Positions 1-13,016 of a stretch of DNA of 64,000 nucleotides are shown here, one piece after another (position 1 is the stretch's first letter; the number at the start of each line of letters is the position of its first letter). The notes below the pieces were generated by a model. That model was not told where the DNA came from and made no database searches. It saw only the letters and a list, made by a program, of their open reading frames with translations. This DNA is from Malus domestica (Eukaryota > Streptophyta > Magnoliopsida > Rosales > Rosaceae), in assembly GCF_042453785.1 (NCBI RefSeq), contig NC_091668.1, forward strand, positions 7,956,001-8,020,000, given 5' to 3'. Made by a program: the position numbers and the translations under genes.

Positions 1-2609
1 TTAAGTTGTAAGATTTAAAATTTTTAAATTGCATACCAAACAAGTTTTTGAGTCTTAAAAAAAATTGTTTTCAAGAAAAATTCTTAAAAAATATTTTGAG
101 AAATTATAAAAAATTTCAAATAAAATATCAAACAAGTTCTAAGAAATCGGATATTCTTGTGACCGACATTTGTTTTTGTCAGGTTCGAGAATAATTTGAT
201 CCACCAATTTTCATGAGAATAATTTGTAAAGAGTTGTCACGGTCTAGCAGCCCATTTGAGGGCACTGTAGATTCTTAGATACCACAAAAAAAATAACCCT
301 TTAATTCATACACTTTTGGAGATTCGCCAGCTGGAACTGTGATGTGGCAGGTTAAAACTTTTGATTTGGATCCTACTAGGATCGTCTTGTAGTTGGATTG
401 AAGAAATCGCCGAGGAATCTTGGTCAAGGCATACGCTACCATGTATCTTTTTCAAACAACCAATAAGATGTTATCAGATCGTCATTTACTTTTCATCTAG
501 GCTTTCAATAGTAAGATATCTTATCGATAACTATGTATTTGAAGTATTAAAAATATTAATCATATACGACATGTTTATAGTTAATAACTTGTTGATTGAG
601 TTGCAGAACATTAACGTAATCAGACAACCTAATAACTACAAACATTGAACAAGGAAGCCTCAAGAACACAGCGGCCTATATAGAATATCTTGCTTTAGTT
701 GCCCTAATCACGTGTATTGTTTGATCACGCAATCACACATCAATATATTTGTCATTTATCTTTTACTTAGACATCAATCACTGATAGCAGTGACTTAACG
801 ATAAACTTGATGAAATTCAATAGTCAATATGTCACGTAATCAAGTAGCCTGATCAAAATGTTTCTTTAATAACTAATTGGAGATAGCTATATCACAAATA
901 TTTCATCAAACGACCCCAACTGGCTGATGGAATATCTTTGATCTTCTCGACCAACGACTGATTGATGGTGGTCAGGAGATGGTCATCCACCGTGTGTTTA
1001 CAGAAATAAAGAATCCAATGGCCCTTTTTTTATCCTTTTTCTTTTTCTTCAAATTCCTTATCGATTTGTATTATTTTACAGTGGAGGAGGCAGAACTCAG
1101 TTCTTGCCAAAGAGGGGTTATGGAGATGGGATACATTTAGTTTTGGATATATAATATATCATTGTTTCGTTCGTTCAATTAGTCTAATCACTTGATTTAA
1201 TTAAAGTTTAAACATCACTTGTAGTTGAGTACGGAGGATGAAACATGTTATCTGCTACATCATTACAACAAGATTACACATACTTATGGGTAGAATTGTT
1301 CCTCCTTCCCGGGAAGGAGGAAAGTGCTCGTATAAATCAAAGAAATTAATAGTTCATTATAAGAATACTGCTTATTACTAGAACTATAACTATTTATTTA
1401 TTCTACATGAGTGACTAAATGGCATCTAAATTGAATAAACACTAGTAGAGAATATGAAGAATTGCATTTGGCAAAATTTTGTAAGTGTCGACTTTTTCTT
1501 TATTAATCTAAGGGCAACGAAAGATATACGGCTGGTTCATGCAGTAGTTTACAAGTCGAATATGCAATCCTCAGATTTTAACTTAATAATTTGAATTGCT
1601 GAAATATCTAAACTTAGTTACAAAAACAAAATATATTCTCTAACTAATTTAACGTCAACGTTCAACTTGACTCATTTCAATATCTTTAAAATCACATAGT
1701 AAATTTAACATGCATGGTAAACCACATGTATTATTTATAACTTTGTGTCAAAACATACGTGTGGTTTAGGGGTTTAGGATTTGGTACACCAAAGTTGTCT
1801 CAATGCAAATTGATGCCTACAATGAAAATGAAATGAGGCATTCCGAATTTAGTATTTAATTAATATGATTTTTTTTCACAATAATTTGAATTTAAGGTGC
1901 ATCAAGTTAGATTTATGAGACTAAGAGCTTTTTTTTCTTTTTTCTAATCAAGAATATATGAAGACCGATGAAAATTTTAAGATATATAAAAGCGTATGAG
2001 ACCTAATTTAAAGTGAGGCCCAAAGTGCATATCTTGTTCGCCTCGGCTCTAGTACATAAATAACACTTGTCAATGGATTGGATTTGAATCTAAATTTATG
2101 CAGTTAATAGGATATGGATCGTGACTTCCAATCTAATTACCGAAAAAGATCCGAATTTGATATCGATTATAAATGGATTTGAATATATAACAAGGCTGAT
2201 CTGAAACAATAATAATCTGACCCGACTTAATTAGTATGACATATTATTTGATTTTTATATTATTTATATTTTTGTATGACGGTAGTTTAAGTTTTTATGC
2301 AATAAAAATACATTTATATCATATTTTCTTATTATCCAACGTGAAATTTTTAATTAAAAATAAAATATTATTCAACTTGAATCACGTTTAAACTTAAACG
2401 TCATGTTGTAAGACAGTTAAATGTGAAGGTTTTGGGCCCAAAATTGAATAATGTTGATTGGTAATTTCACATGTACGCTAATAACAACTTACATCTATGC
2501 TATAAAAAGACTGTCATGATAACAATCAAAGTTAGTATGATTGTAATATACTTTTATAACGTTCAAGATAAATAACTAAACCTTAATCAATGGTCTTAGT
2601 TAATTCAAA
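1..2609. other. AT-rich intergenic DNA, no gene seen
   Basis: No open frame in this stretch looks like a real protein, and I recognise no RNA gene. The first 150 bases are A/T-rich runs of the kind left by old repeats. The 95-codon frame at 361-648 has no recognisable motif and no splice-compatible extension. The sequence ends at the target duplication of the LTR element that follows. Confidence 0.5.
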
Positions 2610-2614
2610 GGTAT

Positions 2615-3199
2615 TGTTTGGGCCCAAAATATTGGTTTGGGCCGAGTTTAGAATTGTTCTCGGCCCAGAGGCCATACTTAGGAGTCGCTGGGGGTCATCC
2701 GGTTTATGGGCCACATAGCCAAGGCCGGCCGTGTCCTATTAGGAATCCATGGGTAGTTGAATCCTGATACGAGAAGGAGTTTCGAGAGGATAAGGATGTT
2801 GAAGTTTGGGATTGAATACGGCCTGATAAGGGGGTTGAGTTCAAAGTCCTAGTAAGAGTAGGACTGGCCGAGATAAGGTTGGATCGCGGGAAGGAGTTCT
2901 AATTCGAGTATGGTTGGAAGCAGGTTGACTACTATAAATAGTGGGAGGATGACATCATTAAAGCCCCATACAATTCAACACACAAACTGTCCTGCACAAA
3001 CCCTCGCTCTACGCGAAACCTTTCAACAACCTTGAGATTTTTATTTTCCTTTTTCGTTAACGCAACATCAACACATTTTACTCATCAGTTGAGTTCGGCC
3101 AACGAGTTGGCATGCCCAGCATACAACCAAATGACGTAGTTAGCTCATTAGTTACTCGACCTGCGAGCCACCTAGGCTTGGTAGTTTTTAAGGTCAACA
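2615..3199 (+). repeat. 5' LTR of the short LTR element
   Basis: 585 bp, starting TGTTTGGGCCC and ending GGTCAACA. It aligns with 4016-4994. A TATA-like TATAAATAG at about 2935 is followed by a pyrimidine-rich stretch, fitting the usual U3/R layout. Confidence 0.85.
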
Positions 3200-4015
3200 T
3201 TTTGGCACCCCCAGTTCGCGTTGGTCGAAGGCCGGGCTCCTTAAGGCTTTGTCAGACACCACTTCGACTAATCAAATCCTTGCAGCAAATGTGTCAAGCA
3301 GTGTTCTTTGAATAGGTTGGTGATGGACGATGGCAATGCGTCTTTAAAGAGTGGTCCCAAGATTTGATGAGTAATGTTTAGGTCATCCTTGAAGCGCAGA
3401 GTCTTGATGGCGTTCCGATCGATAAAGTCCTTGCACTTGTTGCACTCGTTGGAGAGCTAGGAGATGAAGGGGCCATTGATGAAGGCTTAAAGATTTCTGA
3501 GATGGAAGCTTGGGATTTTCTGGGTTTTGAAAGTTTTAAAAGCAAAGTGGCAAGAAAGTTCCAAGGGTTTTGGAAAACGTAAGGTACGAATGGAAATGAT
3601 TCGGGTATTTATAGGCATTTGGGAAGGAAGGCTAAACGTTTGATTTTCAAAATTAAGGATAGAATCGAGTGGGAAAGTTGCTAATCATTGTAGATATTCA
3701 GAGAATCTAGGCAAAAAGACCAAGGTTTTTGCGGTTTGAGGACGCACGATTGAGTGTTGCAGCGGGTTTAGTGCAAGAGAGACGTTTCAACGGTCCCATG
3801 TTTTCGAGGGTCATGATAAGGCTGCTAGGTTAACCAGGGACCAACATGTGGCAGGACAGTTGGGAGAATCAAGATCGTGGGATTATGTCTCATAAATGTG
3901 CATAGTGGTATTTCTCAAGAGGATTCAATGTTTGTCTTTAGGTCGGTTTCGCTTGTTCAAGGTCGAGGCTCGAACCAAGGAGTGTAGGTCGACGACCTCA
4001 TAAGTGAGGGGGCAA

Positions 4016-4994
4016 TGTTTGGTCCCAAAATATCAGTTTGGGCCGAGTTTAGAATTGTTCTCGGCCCATAGGTCGTACTTAAAAGTCGTTGGGGGTCATC
4101 CGGTTTATGGGCCACATAGCCAAGGTCGGCCGTGTCATATTAGGAATCCATGGGTAGTTGAATCCTGATACGAGAATGAGTTTTGAGAGGATAAGGATGT
4201 TGAAGTTTGGGATTGAATGTGGCTTGATAAGGGGGTTAAGTTTAAAGTCCTAGTAGGAGTAGGACTGGCCGATATAAGGTTGGATTGGGGGAAGGAGTTC
4301 TAATCCAAGTATGGTTGTGATTCGATTAGAAGCAGGTTGACTACTATAAATAGAAGGAGGAGGACATCATTAAAACCCCCTCTAATTCAACACACAAACT
4401 ACCATGCCCAAACCCTCGCTCTACGTGAAACCTCTTAACAACCTTGAGATTTTTATTTTCTTTTTTTTGCCAACACATCTTCAGTTTGGATAAACAACAC
4501 TGTGAAGGCAATCGGCAAACATCTTTAGTTTGGATAAACAGCACTATTACCATATAATCAGCCGATCGCGAAGCACCTTCAATTTGGATAAACAGCACTG
4601 CGACGAGGCCAACTGGTTATCTATCCAAGTCTCGGTCGAGAAGGATTTTCAAATCCTTATTGGCAGAGGTCATTTCATCAGCCTTCTCGGCGAAGTGAGG
4701 TGTTACAGGTTATTAAATTTGGCACATTGAAGCCGAATTTGATATTGAACTTCGCAGAACTAACAACCTTGTCTTCAAGCTCTAGAACCCGAAGGCCGAG
4801 ACTTGTTCCTTCCTCGGCCACAATTGTGAGTTTCATAAGTCAACAACGCACCCAATGCAACATCAACATATTTTACTCTTCGGTCGAGCTCGGCCAACGA
4901 GTTGGCACGCCCCACATACAACCGAAGGATGTAGTTAGCTCATTAGTTACTTGGCCTGTGAGCCACGTAGGGTTGGTAGTTTTTAGGGTCAACA
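4016..4994 (+). repeat. 3' LTR of the short LTR element
   Basis: 979 bp, with the same ends as the 5' copy (TGTTTGG..., ...GGTCAACA). It contains three imperfect tandem units of about 50 bp built on the phrase TTGGATAAACA, at about 4488-4600. The two LTRs of this insertion are unequal in length. Confidence 0.85.
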
Positions 4995-4999
4995 GGTAT

Positions 5000-5285
5000 A
5001 TAATGAACAAGATAATTCACTCAATTTAATCAATGGTCTAAATTACTCTCTTTATTTTATTAAAATGAATAAAAATCCCATTATTATGTGAAGAGTACTG
5101 CAGAATTTCGTAAATAATAATACCCAAACTTTGGATATGTTATATGAATATTATATTATAGCTAGCTAGGTCTAGGTGAGATATCAGATATATGGCATTC
5201 GTCTATTTTGTTATCTGTCAAGGGAGCTGCATTTTGTGTGTGAATCTTTAGGGCGGCTATCAAACGACACCACTAGTAACCTCAC

Positions 5286-5288
<3 letters not shown>
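5000..5288. other. Intergenic spacer
   Basis: AT-rich DNA between the LTR element and the CT microsatellite. No gene or recognised repeat. Confidence 0.4.

Positions 5289-5352
<64 letters not shown>
5289..5352. repeat. (CT)n microsatellite
   Basis: An uninterrupted CT run of about 32 units. It produces spurious open frames on both strands (poly Ser-Leu, poly Glu-Arg). It is long enough to be length-variable between individuals. Confidence 0.97.
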
Positions 5353-5354
<2 letters not shown>

Positions 5355-5754
5355 AGCATGCATTGCATATATATACCTTGCAAACCAAGAAGTGATCGAG
5401 TGACAGAGAAATATATTATGATGACAATCCGAGCGAGCACAAATCTTCATCTTTATTTGATCTGTTTTCTGGCGTTTTGCATGCATTAGGGCAAATCTAT
5501 AGTCGATATCTATTGCCGCAACTTTTGCTCATCTTACATCATAATATATGTAATACCTCCTATGAACTTCAGATCTAATATCTCCCAGTATATTTTTCTA
5601 CTGGATTTACTTGGACTCGACTAGATCTCACACAATCTATATCATGACCAGCCCCATGATTATGCTTCTAAATGAGTCCAAGCCGAGATATTACGCTGAT
5701 CTTTATGCATGAAAATTGAAATACCTATTTAATTCCTTCTATACAGTACATTTA

Positions 5755-6677
5755 GGGCCTGTTTGTTTGGCTTCACTAAGTTTCATTGGACTAGACTGGA
5801 TTAACTCTTAGTGTATTGTCCAGCGTTTGTTGTGACGAGGGACTAATATTAATGAGATTTAATGAGATTACCTGGGACTTACCCAGACTAACAGCATCGC
5901 TAGCAGTTCTTAACAAGAGTCCCTGCAAACCACGAGACTAGCTAAGACCTGCTTCGTTCTACTCCCGTTGCTCTGCTGGCGTCATCTCTACAACCACATC
6001 TTCATCTTCTTTGCGACCACATCTTCATCTTCTTTGCGACGACATCTTCATCTTCTGCAACCATAACTTCCTCTCTATGCACACATCTGCACATTTTCGC
6101 GAATCTGCTCGGATCACAAAACCCAGATTCGCTAAGATTGCAAAACCCATATTTGAATCACAAAACCCATACACGAATTGCAAATCCTAGATTCGAATTG
6201 CAAACCCATATTCGAATTGCAAAACCAAGTTCGTTTGAAGCTTTGCAAAACCCAGATTTGATAGGAAAATTTTGTGGCCTTAAATCCAAAAGGAAATAAC
6301 CAAAACCAAGGGTGCTTTACATACCAAATTCCTTTTGCAACTTTTGAGAGAAAGATGGAGGTTCTAGATAGGGAAATTGGGGCACAATTTCTTTTTTTTT
6401 TTTTTTTTTTGGATCCATTTGGTGCACAATTATATATGTACAGAGTTCCTTTGTTTTCGAGAGAAGGAATGCCGTTGACTAGAAAAAAGAGAAAAAAAAA
6501 AGAAAAAAAAGGAAAAAAAAAAGAAAAAAGAAAAATATTTATTATTATTTTGGTTATTAGTCCGACGTTGCACCAAACGTTACACTAAATTAGTCCAGCT
6601 TAGTCTAGTCTAAGTTAGTTCAGCTCAGTCTCTAAAGCTAGTTCAGTCCGAGATAATTCGGTGCAACAAACGTACCC
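5755..6677. mobile_element. Non-autonomous PIF/Harbinger (Tourist-like) element
   Basis: The outer ends are GGGCCTGTTTG on the left and, inverted, GGGTACGTTTG on the right. Both are flanked by the 3-bp target duplication TTA (5752-5754, 6678-6680), which is diagnostic for PIF/Harbinger. Sub-terminal parts on both sides carry related ACTAGACT/TTAGTCTAG phrases. The 923-bp interior has no transposase domain; it contains an imperfect direct repeat (CATCTTCATCTTCTTTGCGAC), T and A homopolymers, and segments reading AAAACCCAGATTCG. It must have been moved by a transposase supplied in trans. Confidence 0.75.
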
Positions 6678-6680
6678 TTA

Positions 6681-7575
6681 GTGCCTTAGTGTTTAGTGCT
6701 GATGCATGGTATATGAATCATAGGAAGAAAAAAAGACTTTATATGTGCCTATAAGGAGTTGAACTACTTTTCATATATTTGTCAGCCAATTTTATTCTGA
6801 AACCTCAACTTAATTTGTTCATTTAGGATTTACGGTTTAGGTCAAGTAGTAGTGGTGGGCATATATACCTACGTGTGTGTGCGCTAACTAAATACCTTTA
6901 TGGCGTGTCTAGGATCTGAACCTTGGGGGGGGGGGGGAGGGGTCCCAATGTTAAATACAAGTTTTTAGGTAGGAACAAAGCGCGAAGTGCGCAGAAAAAC
7001 AAATCTGTTTAATCACTTGGTGGACTTGTTGTGTACATGTCAACAAATATCAACATATACAAAAACAATATGATGAATGATATAGAGAGATTTGTCAAGT
7101 ATTATCGATGCAACATGTTGATATATACCTAGCATTCATTACATCAAATAAACACAAAAGGAATCCATCCCAAATATTTGAAAGATCTTCGCATGTATGT
7201 TTTTTAGACTTGAGTGATTCTGGTTCGTCGCTATTTCCAACCGCTCCGTGGGTGTGTTGTGTGTCCGCCCGTGTGTTGCATATATGTGTGTGTCACACAT
7301 CTTCTAGCACCATCTAATACGTGATATTGCTGAGTGTTACAAACATTGTTCGCCACTAAAACCAGTCTTAGCAGCCATGAAGATAATTCTCCAAAAAGTT
7401 GATTCCTAATTGCACATGTACGTGGTAATGGGGCAGTAGCTAGCTAGCTAGTCCATCAACCTAACACGTACTCAACATTTCCTTTCTTATCCACGATGTT
7501 ATTTGTTAGATTGTTTGATAGTATAAGATGCTTATATTGTTAGAATATGAATCTGATAAAATGCTAAGATTGATT
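6681..7575. other. Intergenic DNA, no gene seen
   Basis: Contains a G homopolymer run around 6928-6945 and otherwise AT-rich sequence. The 69-codon frame at 7108 shows no family features. Confidence 0.4.
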
Positions 7576-7584
7576 TTTTCCTTT

Positions 7585-8040
7585 GAGTAAATTGTACAAA
7601 TGGTCCCTCAACTTTAATCAAATTGGAGCAATGGTCCCTCAACTAAAAATCCATTACCATTGGTCCCTCAACTTATCAAAATGTGTAGCTATAGTCCTTT
7701 TTATCAATTTTGTCAAAATAAGCTATGTTGGAATGACCATTTATATAATTAGGGTTCATTAACTCATCAAAGTGTATAATTATGGTTCTTTTTGTCAACT
7801 ATGTCAAAAAATTTGTCAAAACGAGTTATATTGGAAGGACCATTGCTACAAGTGGGTTAAAGTTAAAGGACCATTTCTCCACTTGAATTAAAGTTCAGGG
7901 ACCAATGGTAATGGATTTTTAGTTGAGGGACCATAGCTGCACGTTTTGATAAGTTGAGGGACCAAAGGTAATGGATTTTTAGTTGAGGGACCATTGCTCC
8001 AATTTGATTAAAGTTGAGGGACCATTTGTACAATTTACTC
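7585..8040. mobile_element. Mutator-type MITE with long terminal inverted repeats
   Basis: The element starts GAGTAAATTGTACAAATGG and ends with its inverse. The inverted match runs for more than 100 bp with very few mismatches. A perfect 9-bp target duplication, TTTTCCTTT, lies at 7576-7584 and 8041-8049, which points to the Mutator superfamily. The phrase TGGTCCCTCAACT recurs in both arms as a sub-repeat. There is no coding capacity; the 63-codon minus frame is simply the repeat read through. Confidence 0.9.
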
Positions 8041-8049
8041 TTTTCCTTT

Positions 8050-8529
8050 TTCATCGACTATGTTTCACTGTATATTGGTCATAGTTTGACAATATAAGAA
8101 GACAGGATAGCATTATCCAAACATACCTATGCCTAGCCTTTAAGAGTATCTCCAAGAAAAGCTCTAAATAATGTTAAACTAGCAAGTGAAAAAAATCAAA
8201 AAACTATTTTGATTACTTGGATACACTATTCATCTCCAACACTACACTCCCTATTATAACAAACTTTCAATATTTTATTATTAACAATTTAAACTCAACC
8301 CACTGATTTTCTAAAACAAACTTTTCTCTTTCTTTTCTTCTTGCTCAAGGGTTTACCTTTGAGTTTTATTATATTTTTAATATTTAGCTGATGAACTGTT
8401 GCTCTGTAAAATAATAGTACTCAAATTTGGATTTTGAATTTTCAGAGAGAGCACACTAATACATCAAATCATGACTAACCTTACAATTAGTTAAGGTGGA
8501 GTATACTCTCTACAGCTAATAGAAGACTT
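8050..8529. other. Intergenic DNA with possible MITE remnant
   Basis: No gene. The phrase AGTATCTCCAAGAAAAGCTC near 8146 resembles the GAGCATCTCCAAC ends of plant Harbinger MITEs, but I could not find a matching partner end. Confidence 0.3.
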
Positions 8530-8629
8530 AGCGCAAAATCATGCGCAATGATTTTCTAGAATTCATATAGCCGACCTCACTTAATTGAATAAGACTTGGT
8601 GGTTGTTGTTGTTGTTGTTGTTGTTGTTT
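8530..8629 (+). mobile_element. 3' tail of an RTE-type LINE
   Basis: About 100 bp that matches, with divergence, the 3' end of the RTE fragment at 15415-16060 read on its own strand: GCGCAATG, then TTCATATAGCCGACC, CACTTA, AAGACTTGG, then (TTG)n. The tail at 8600-8629 is the usual RTE 3' end. It is severely 5'-truncated, which is normal for LINE insertions. A SINE borrowing this tail is an alternative. Confidence 0.75.
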
Positions 8630-11468
8630 GAAGTGTACTCTCTACAATATTCCATACCAGATTAAAGCACCCATCCAAGTTGATTAGATTGGCACCACCA
8701 CCATTTCACCACCATACTTGTTCTTAGAATGCTTACAATAAGTTTGTTTTCTTTCTAATTTCTTCAAAGCATGAACATATGTAGTACTACTGCCACTGCC
8801 TAATTAAGTATTAATGCCTTTGAAAGCTTTAAAGCTTAATCGTACATTTGTGGTGTTATGCATGGTGGGATTAATGGTAAATTTGGGCAGCAGAAACAGA
8901 CACCTGCCCCTATATTACTGACCATCCTAAGTATATATATCTTCACTAGGATTTCTCTGTCTCAAAACTCCAATCAGCATCGAACACCTCCCCAACTCTG
9001 AAAAAAGCAGGGAGTCGAAGAAATTGACACGTCTGGAGGTTGTACACTTTGTGCCCTTCAGTGACATTCGTCCCATGCATGATTGCCACTTAGACGGGCT
9101 GCCAAACTTGCCATAAAAAACCAAACAAACTCGTAACATTGTGTGGGGAGACTTTGTAGCAAGCAAATGTTCGTAGCCTTGTATTTCAATTGTTGGGCAT
9201 GTGAAGTGTGAAAGCGACGGAGACCAACAGAGAGAGAGACCATGACCAACAGGAGATATATTGCATCTGTAGAGGCATACACCAGTCACTCGGCCGTTTT
9301 GATTTGGACATCATTCAGGTGCGTATATTCGACTTCTGTCGGGAGAAGTCGACAGCACTAATAACTTAAGCTACGTCTACAGCCCTAAGAGCTGTATAAC
9401 ATGTGGTCAGGGTTACAGGTGTAGTTCACAAAATGTGGGAAATACATTCTATGTTAAGGCACTCCTCGTCGTTTGTGCATATCTAGTTAGTGCATTTTAA
9501 ATTAGATGGTAACTAATGTTGTGCAAACACTACATATGGTTTATACAATATTATCGAAGAAAGCTTTGAAACAATTTACCATTTGAATTTGGAAAATTTG
9601 GAAGAGTAACCAAAATTTAGATCTCATATAGAATTATAGCCACGCTTTTAAATTTATGATAATTATAACCAAAAGTTGATGTGAGAATGAATGTTGAAAA
9701 CCCGTTTAATAACTACTTTTCGTTTTCAAAAGGCTGAAAGCTAAAAACCAAATTTGAAAACTCAAGAAAAATAATTTTCACTTTTTTATTTTCAATTTTA
9801 ATTTTTAATTTTTTGAAAACTAAAAACTGAAAGTTGTTGCCAAACCGGATTTCGGTTTTTTTTTTTTTTTTTTTTTATTTTAATGAAAACTAAAAACAAA
9901 ATGGTTACCAATACCTCCAATTTAGGTAATAGAATAATCATCTTACAAGAAAAATGAAAATCTTTTATTTCTATAATATTTGAAATACATTATACACAAT
10001 TTTTCTTCAATATTTTGGAATGAACAATGAATATTAACCTACAAAATCGAACAGTAAAGATTGTTTAAAAAGTCGAATACATAATAGACTAAACAATCAA
10101 AGAAAAAAACCCATTACATATATTAAAAGAACTGAGGTGACAGATTGCACCATTGTTTGATTGCTTATTTATTTGTCAAGCTATTCATTGTTTGATTTCA
10201 CATGTCAAGAAACTCCTACAATGTCATGATGGCATTGGTTTACCCTTTTTTTATTTGCTAGATCAACGGACGGTCGCCCCTGCAACAAGAAAGAAGTTCG
10301 ACACTAGTCACATAAACCACTGAAAGGACATACAGGTCCTTTCCTCATTCCCATTTGGAGAGAGAATCTTTCGTGTATCCTTTAAAAATGATTGAAAACT
10401 TGCACTCATATATACCCTACTCATGTCCTGTGCTTTATCGTGCCAAATTTTAATAGGTCTATAGACTATATATTCCCACGTTTGCTCGTACGTTGTAATT
10501 GTACATTGCAGCGTAATTATTATGTCAATGAGATTCACTCGGAAATCCACCTTATTTCCTTCAGAGTTCCACATGCAGCCGACCAAAATAAAATTTGTGA
10601 ATATTTCTTTTGCCCAGATCCAAGTAAATTTCGGTTTGTATATGTCAATAGAGCAACGATGGAATTCAAACTCACAACGCATACGTGTGAATTTAAAGTT
10701 CTAAAAACCAAGAGTTCTTCTTTCTTCCCCATGCATTTTGAAATATAAAAAAAAAAAGGTACGTAGCCGGATGTGATCTCCATGCAATCTCTGTGCCGGC
10801 CGGTAATAATCGGTCGATGATAGAACATATGTGTTTTTACCAATGCTATATATCCTAAACCGCATACAAATTTTCGACCACTCATATTATAATGCATAGT
10901 TTAATTCAATACGTAAAAGTGTTACATACAAACAAAATGTGTCTCCAGTCAGCCCCAACCACAGGAGATCGAGGAGGACCACGAAGACACTCTGATCTGG
11001 AAGGTTAGAGATCATGAGAATATTAGAAACGATGAACTGGATGCCGCTATTGCCGTTCATCTGCCCCCAAGATTATTGATTATTTCCTCCCCATTTCTGA
11101 TTCTCTCTAGGTTTAATTAACATCCCTCTAAAAAAAAAATGAAAATGTTCATCACTTCTGTTTATACAAAGACGGTTTGCCACATACATTCGAAACTGTA
11201 GCGAAGGATGGGGTAGACCTGGATGAATAGCAGGTGACAAAAACGCGGGGAAAAGTAGAAAATAGATAAGAAAAGAAGAAAAGGAGAAGCGGGGACTGTC
11301 ACCGACCCTGGCCTCAGCCAGAGCCGCCGCGGAAAAGGGATGGATCTAGAATTTGATAACAAGTTCCCACCAGGTGAAAAGAACTCGTTGGAAATTTAAG
11401 TAGTTTGAGTAGAAATTTTTTTGCCCCACATTGGCAATTCCTAAAAGATTTTATCACTTTATAAGATT

Positions 11469-11499
<31 letters not shown>

Positions 11500-12572
11500 A
11501 TTATCAAAAGATGGGCCTTGGGCTCGGAAAATTAAATTCTTTAATTATTTATTTTTAATTAATTTCGAATTTAATTAAATTAATTTTCATTCGAACATAC
11601 TCATCTTTTCAGATGAAGTCTGAAGTCAATAAAAACGCAGAGAGCACTGCACCCCATCTAAAGAGATGTCTCCCAACAGTCACATCCCATTTTTATACCT
11701 GTTGCGAACAGGCATAATCCTTCTATATATACATCCGTCTGCATGACATTTAGAGCACAAAAATCCATAGCATTCTTACTGAGAGTACCACAAAGAAATT
11801 CGTCAGCAGTTAAGTTTTCCGGTGCTGGAATTCTAACTTGATCGTTGAATCCTGGTGAAACAGACATCCGGAGAACTACAAGCATTGAGTAGGGGCGAAA
11901 TTTCTGTTTCAAGGACATTGCGGTACGTAAGCCTCGATCTTCAATATTTCTGTTTAATATTAGTTCATTGTTCATACACTGTTTATTTGTTATCATATAT
12001 AAATTTATAACAAATTGTTGACATATATTCAATAGAACTCTCACGAAAAGAGCATAACTCTGACGAAGGAGAGAAAAGCCACCACACAAGAGAGTACTGC
12101 TTGTAAGTTTGTTAATCATATGCAAGTTCAATACCAAAAAGTTAAAACGAATTAACACAAAGTCAAGAAACAAATCTGTAGGCATATTCTAACCCCTGTA
12201 AGTTTAGAAATGATTGTAAATCAGGTAATGTGTCTAGGGACTGTTATATGTTTCATACTTTGATAATAACACTACTTGATTCTTTACGTATAATGCAATT
12301 TTTATTCAGTACCTGTACATTAGAGTCTAACACACACATACATAAATTATTAATTAAAAACACCAAAAAAGTTTATGTACTTATCAAACAGTAATTTATG
12401 TGTAAAAAAAATTTAACATACGATATGTTATCTGTTATCCGTCATCATGAAGCAATGACAAGGAACTACTGTTTTCCTGCAGGGAAGAGGACGGTGATCC
12501 GTGGAGTGTTTTGAATTTTACTTACCTTTTCTGGAAGCTAACATCGTTCATATATATATATATATATATATA
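8630..12572. other. Long gene-poor stretch
   Basis: Nearly 4 kb without a gene I can support. Minus-strand frames at 8927-9289 and 10535-10897 and plus frames at 10392-10748 overlap one another and have no recognisable motif or intron continuation. Around 9690-9910 there is A/T-rich sequence with partly self-complementary GTTTTCAAA/GAAAACTAAAAAC phrases that may be an old MITE. An (AT)n tract lies at about 11477-11501. Confidence 0.4.
11658..12185 (-). CDS. Unidentified 175-codon open frame (doubtful)
   Basis: An open frame longer than chance suggests for such AT-rich DNA. The first half (about residues 1-75) is hydrophobic and low in complexity, as expected from chance translation. The second half (about residues 82-175) has more ordinary amino-acid use, but I recognise no domain. 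It could be the end of a decayed gene or an unspliced exon, or it may be noise. Nothing next to it supports expression. Confidence 0.15.
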   Translation of the reverse strand: MPTDLFLDFVLIRFNFLVLNLHMINKLTSSTLLCGGFSLLRQSYALFVRVLLNICQQFVINLYMITNKQCMNNELILNRNIEDRGLRTAMSLKQKFRPYSMLVVLRMSVSPGFNDQVRIPAPENLTADEFLCGTLSKNAMDFCALNVMQTDVYIEGLCLFATGIKMGCDCWETSL

Positions 12573-12574
12573 TA

Positions 12575-12970
12575 CAGAGAGCTTAAGGGGAGGGATCCCC
12601 ATTTTTTGAAAAAAATGGGGATTAGGTGTGGGGCCCACTTCACATCGAATTTCAACGATCCGAACCGTCTATTTTGTTAGTCTCGATTCATAGATCACCC
12701 TTGCAAAAATTCAATTCAATCCGAAACCATTTGCATATTTAATTATCAAGATCAAATTTCATTTTTTCTTATATAACAAAGTATTTGTTCATTTCCTTGA
12801 ACCCAAGTAGATGTCTTAAACATTTCCAATTTAGCTAATATTTTGCAAGGGTGATCTATGAATCGAGACTAACAAAATAGACGGTTCGGATCGTTGAAAT
12901 TCGATGTGAAGTGGGCCCCACACCTAGTCCCCATTTTTTTCAAAAAATGGGGATCCCTCCCCTTAAGCTC

Positions 12971-12974
<4 letters not shown>
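12575..12974. mobile_element. Fold-back MITE inserted in a (TA)n tract
   Basis: 400 bp whose two ends are near-perfect inverted repeats of about 140 bp: CAGAGAGCTTAAGGGGAGGG at the left and its complement at the right. It sits inside a TA dinucleotide tract (12551-12574, and 12975 onward), so its target duplication is TA or cannot be distinguished. Each arm contains its own short hairpin (CCCCATTTTTT / AAAAAATGGGG). No coding capacity. A relative with the same core terminal sequence is at 49235-49446. Confidence 0.85.

Positions 12975-13012
<38 letters not shown>

Positions 13013-13016
<4 letters not shown>

Larger units (their letters stand above)
2615..4994 (+). mobile_element. Short non-autonomous LTR retrotransposon (fossil)
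   Basis: Two copies of a TG...CA-bounded LTR enclose an internal region of about 816 bp with no gag or pol domain. The 5-bp duplication GGTAT lies at 2610-2614 and again at 4995-4999, so this is one complete insertion unit. A purine-rich tract (GTGAGGGGG) sits just before the second LTR at the expected polypurine position. The family is unknown. With so small a non-coding interior it must have moved with another element's proteins. The LTRs differ at many sites and in length, so it is clearly older than the gypsy element at 34621-47057. Confidence 0.85.

Noticed and set aside
5176-5486. Open frames with long Ser-Leu or Glu-Arg runs
   Set aside because: They are translations of the (CT)n microsatellite on both strands.
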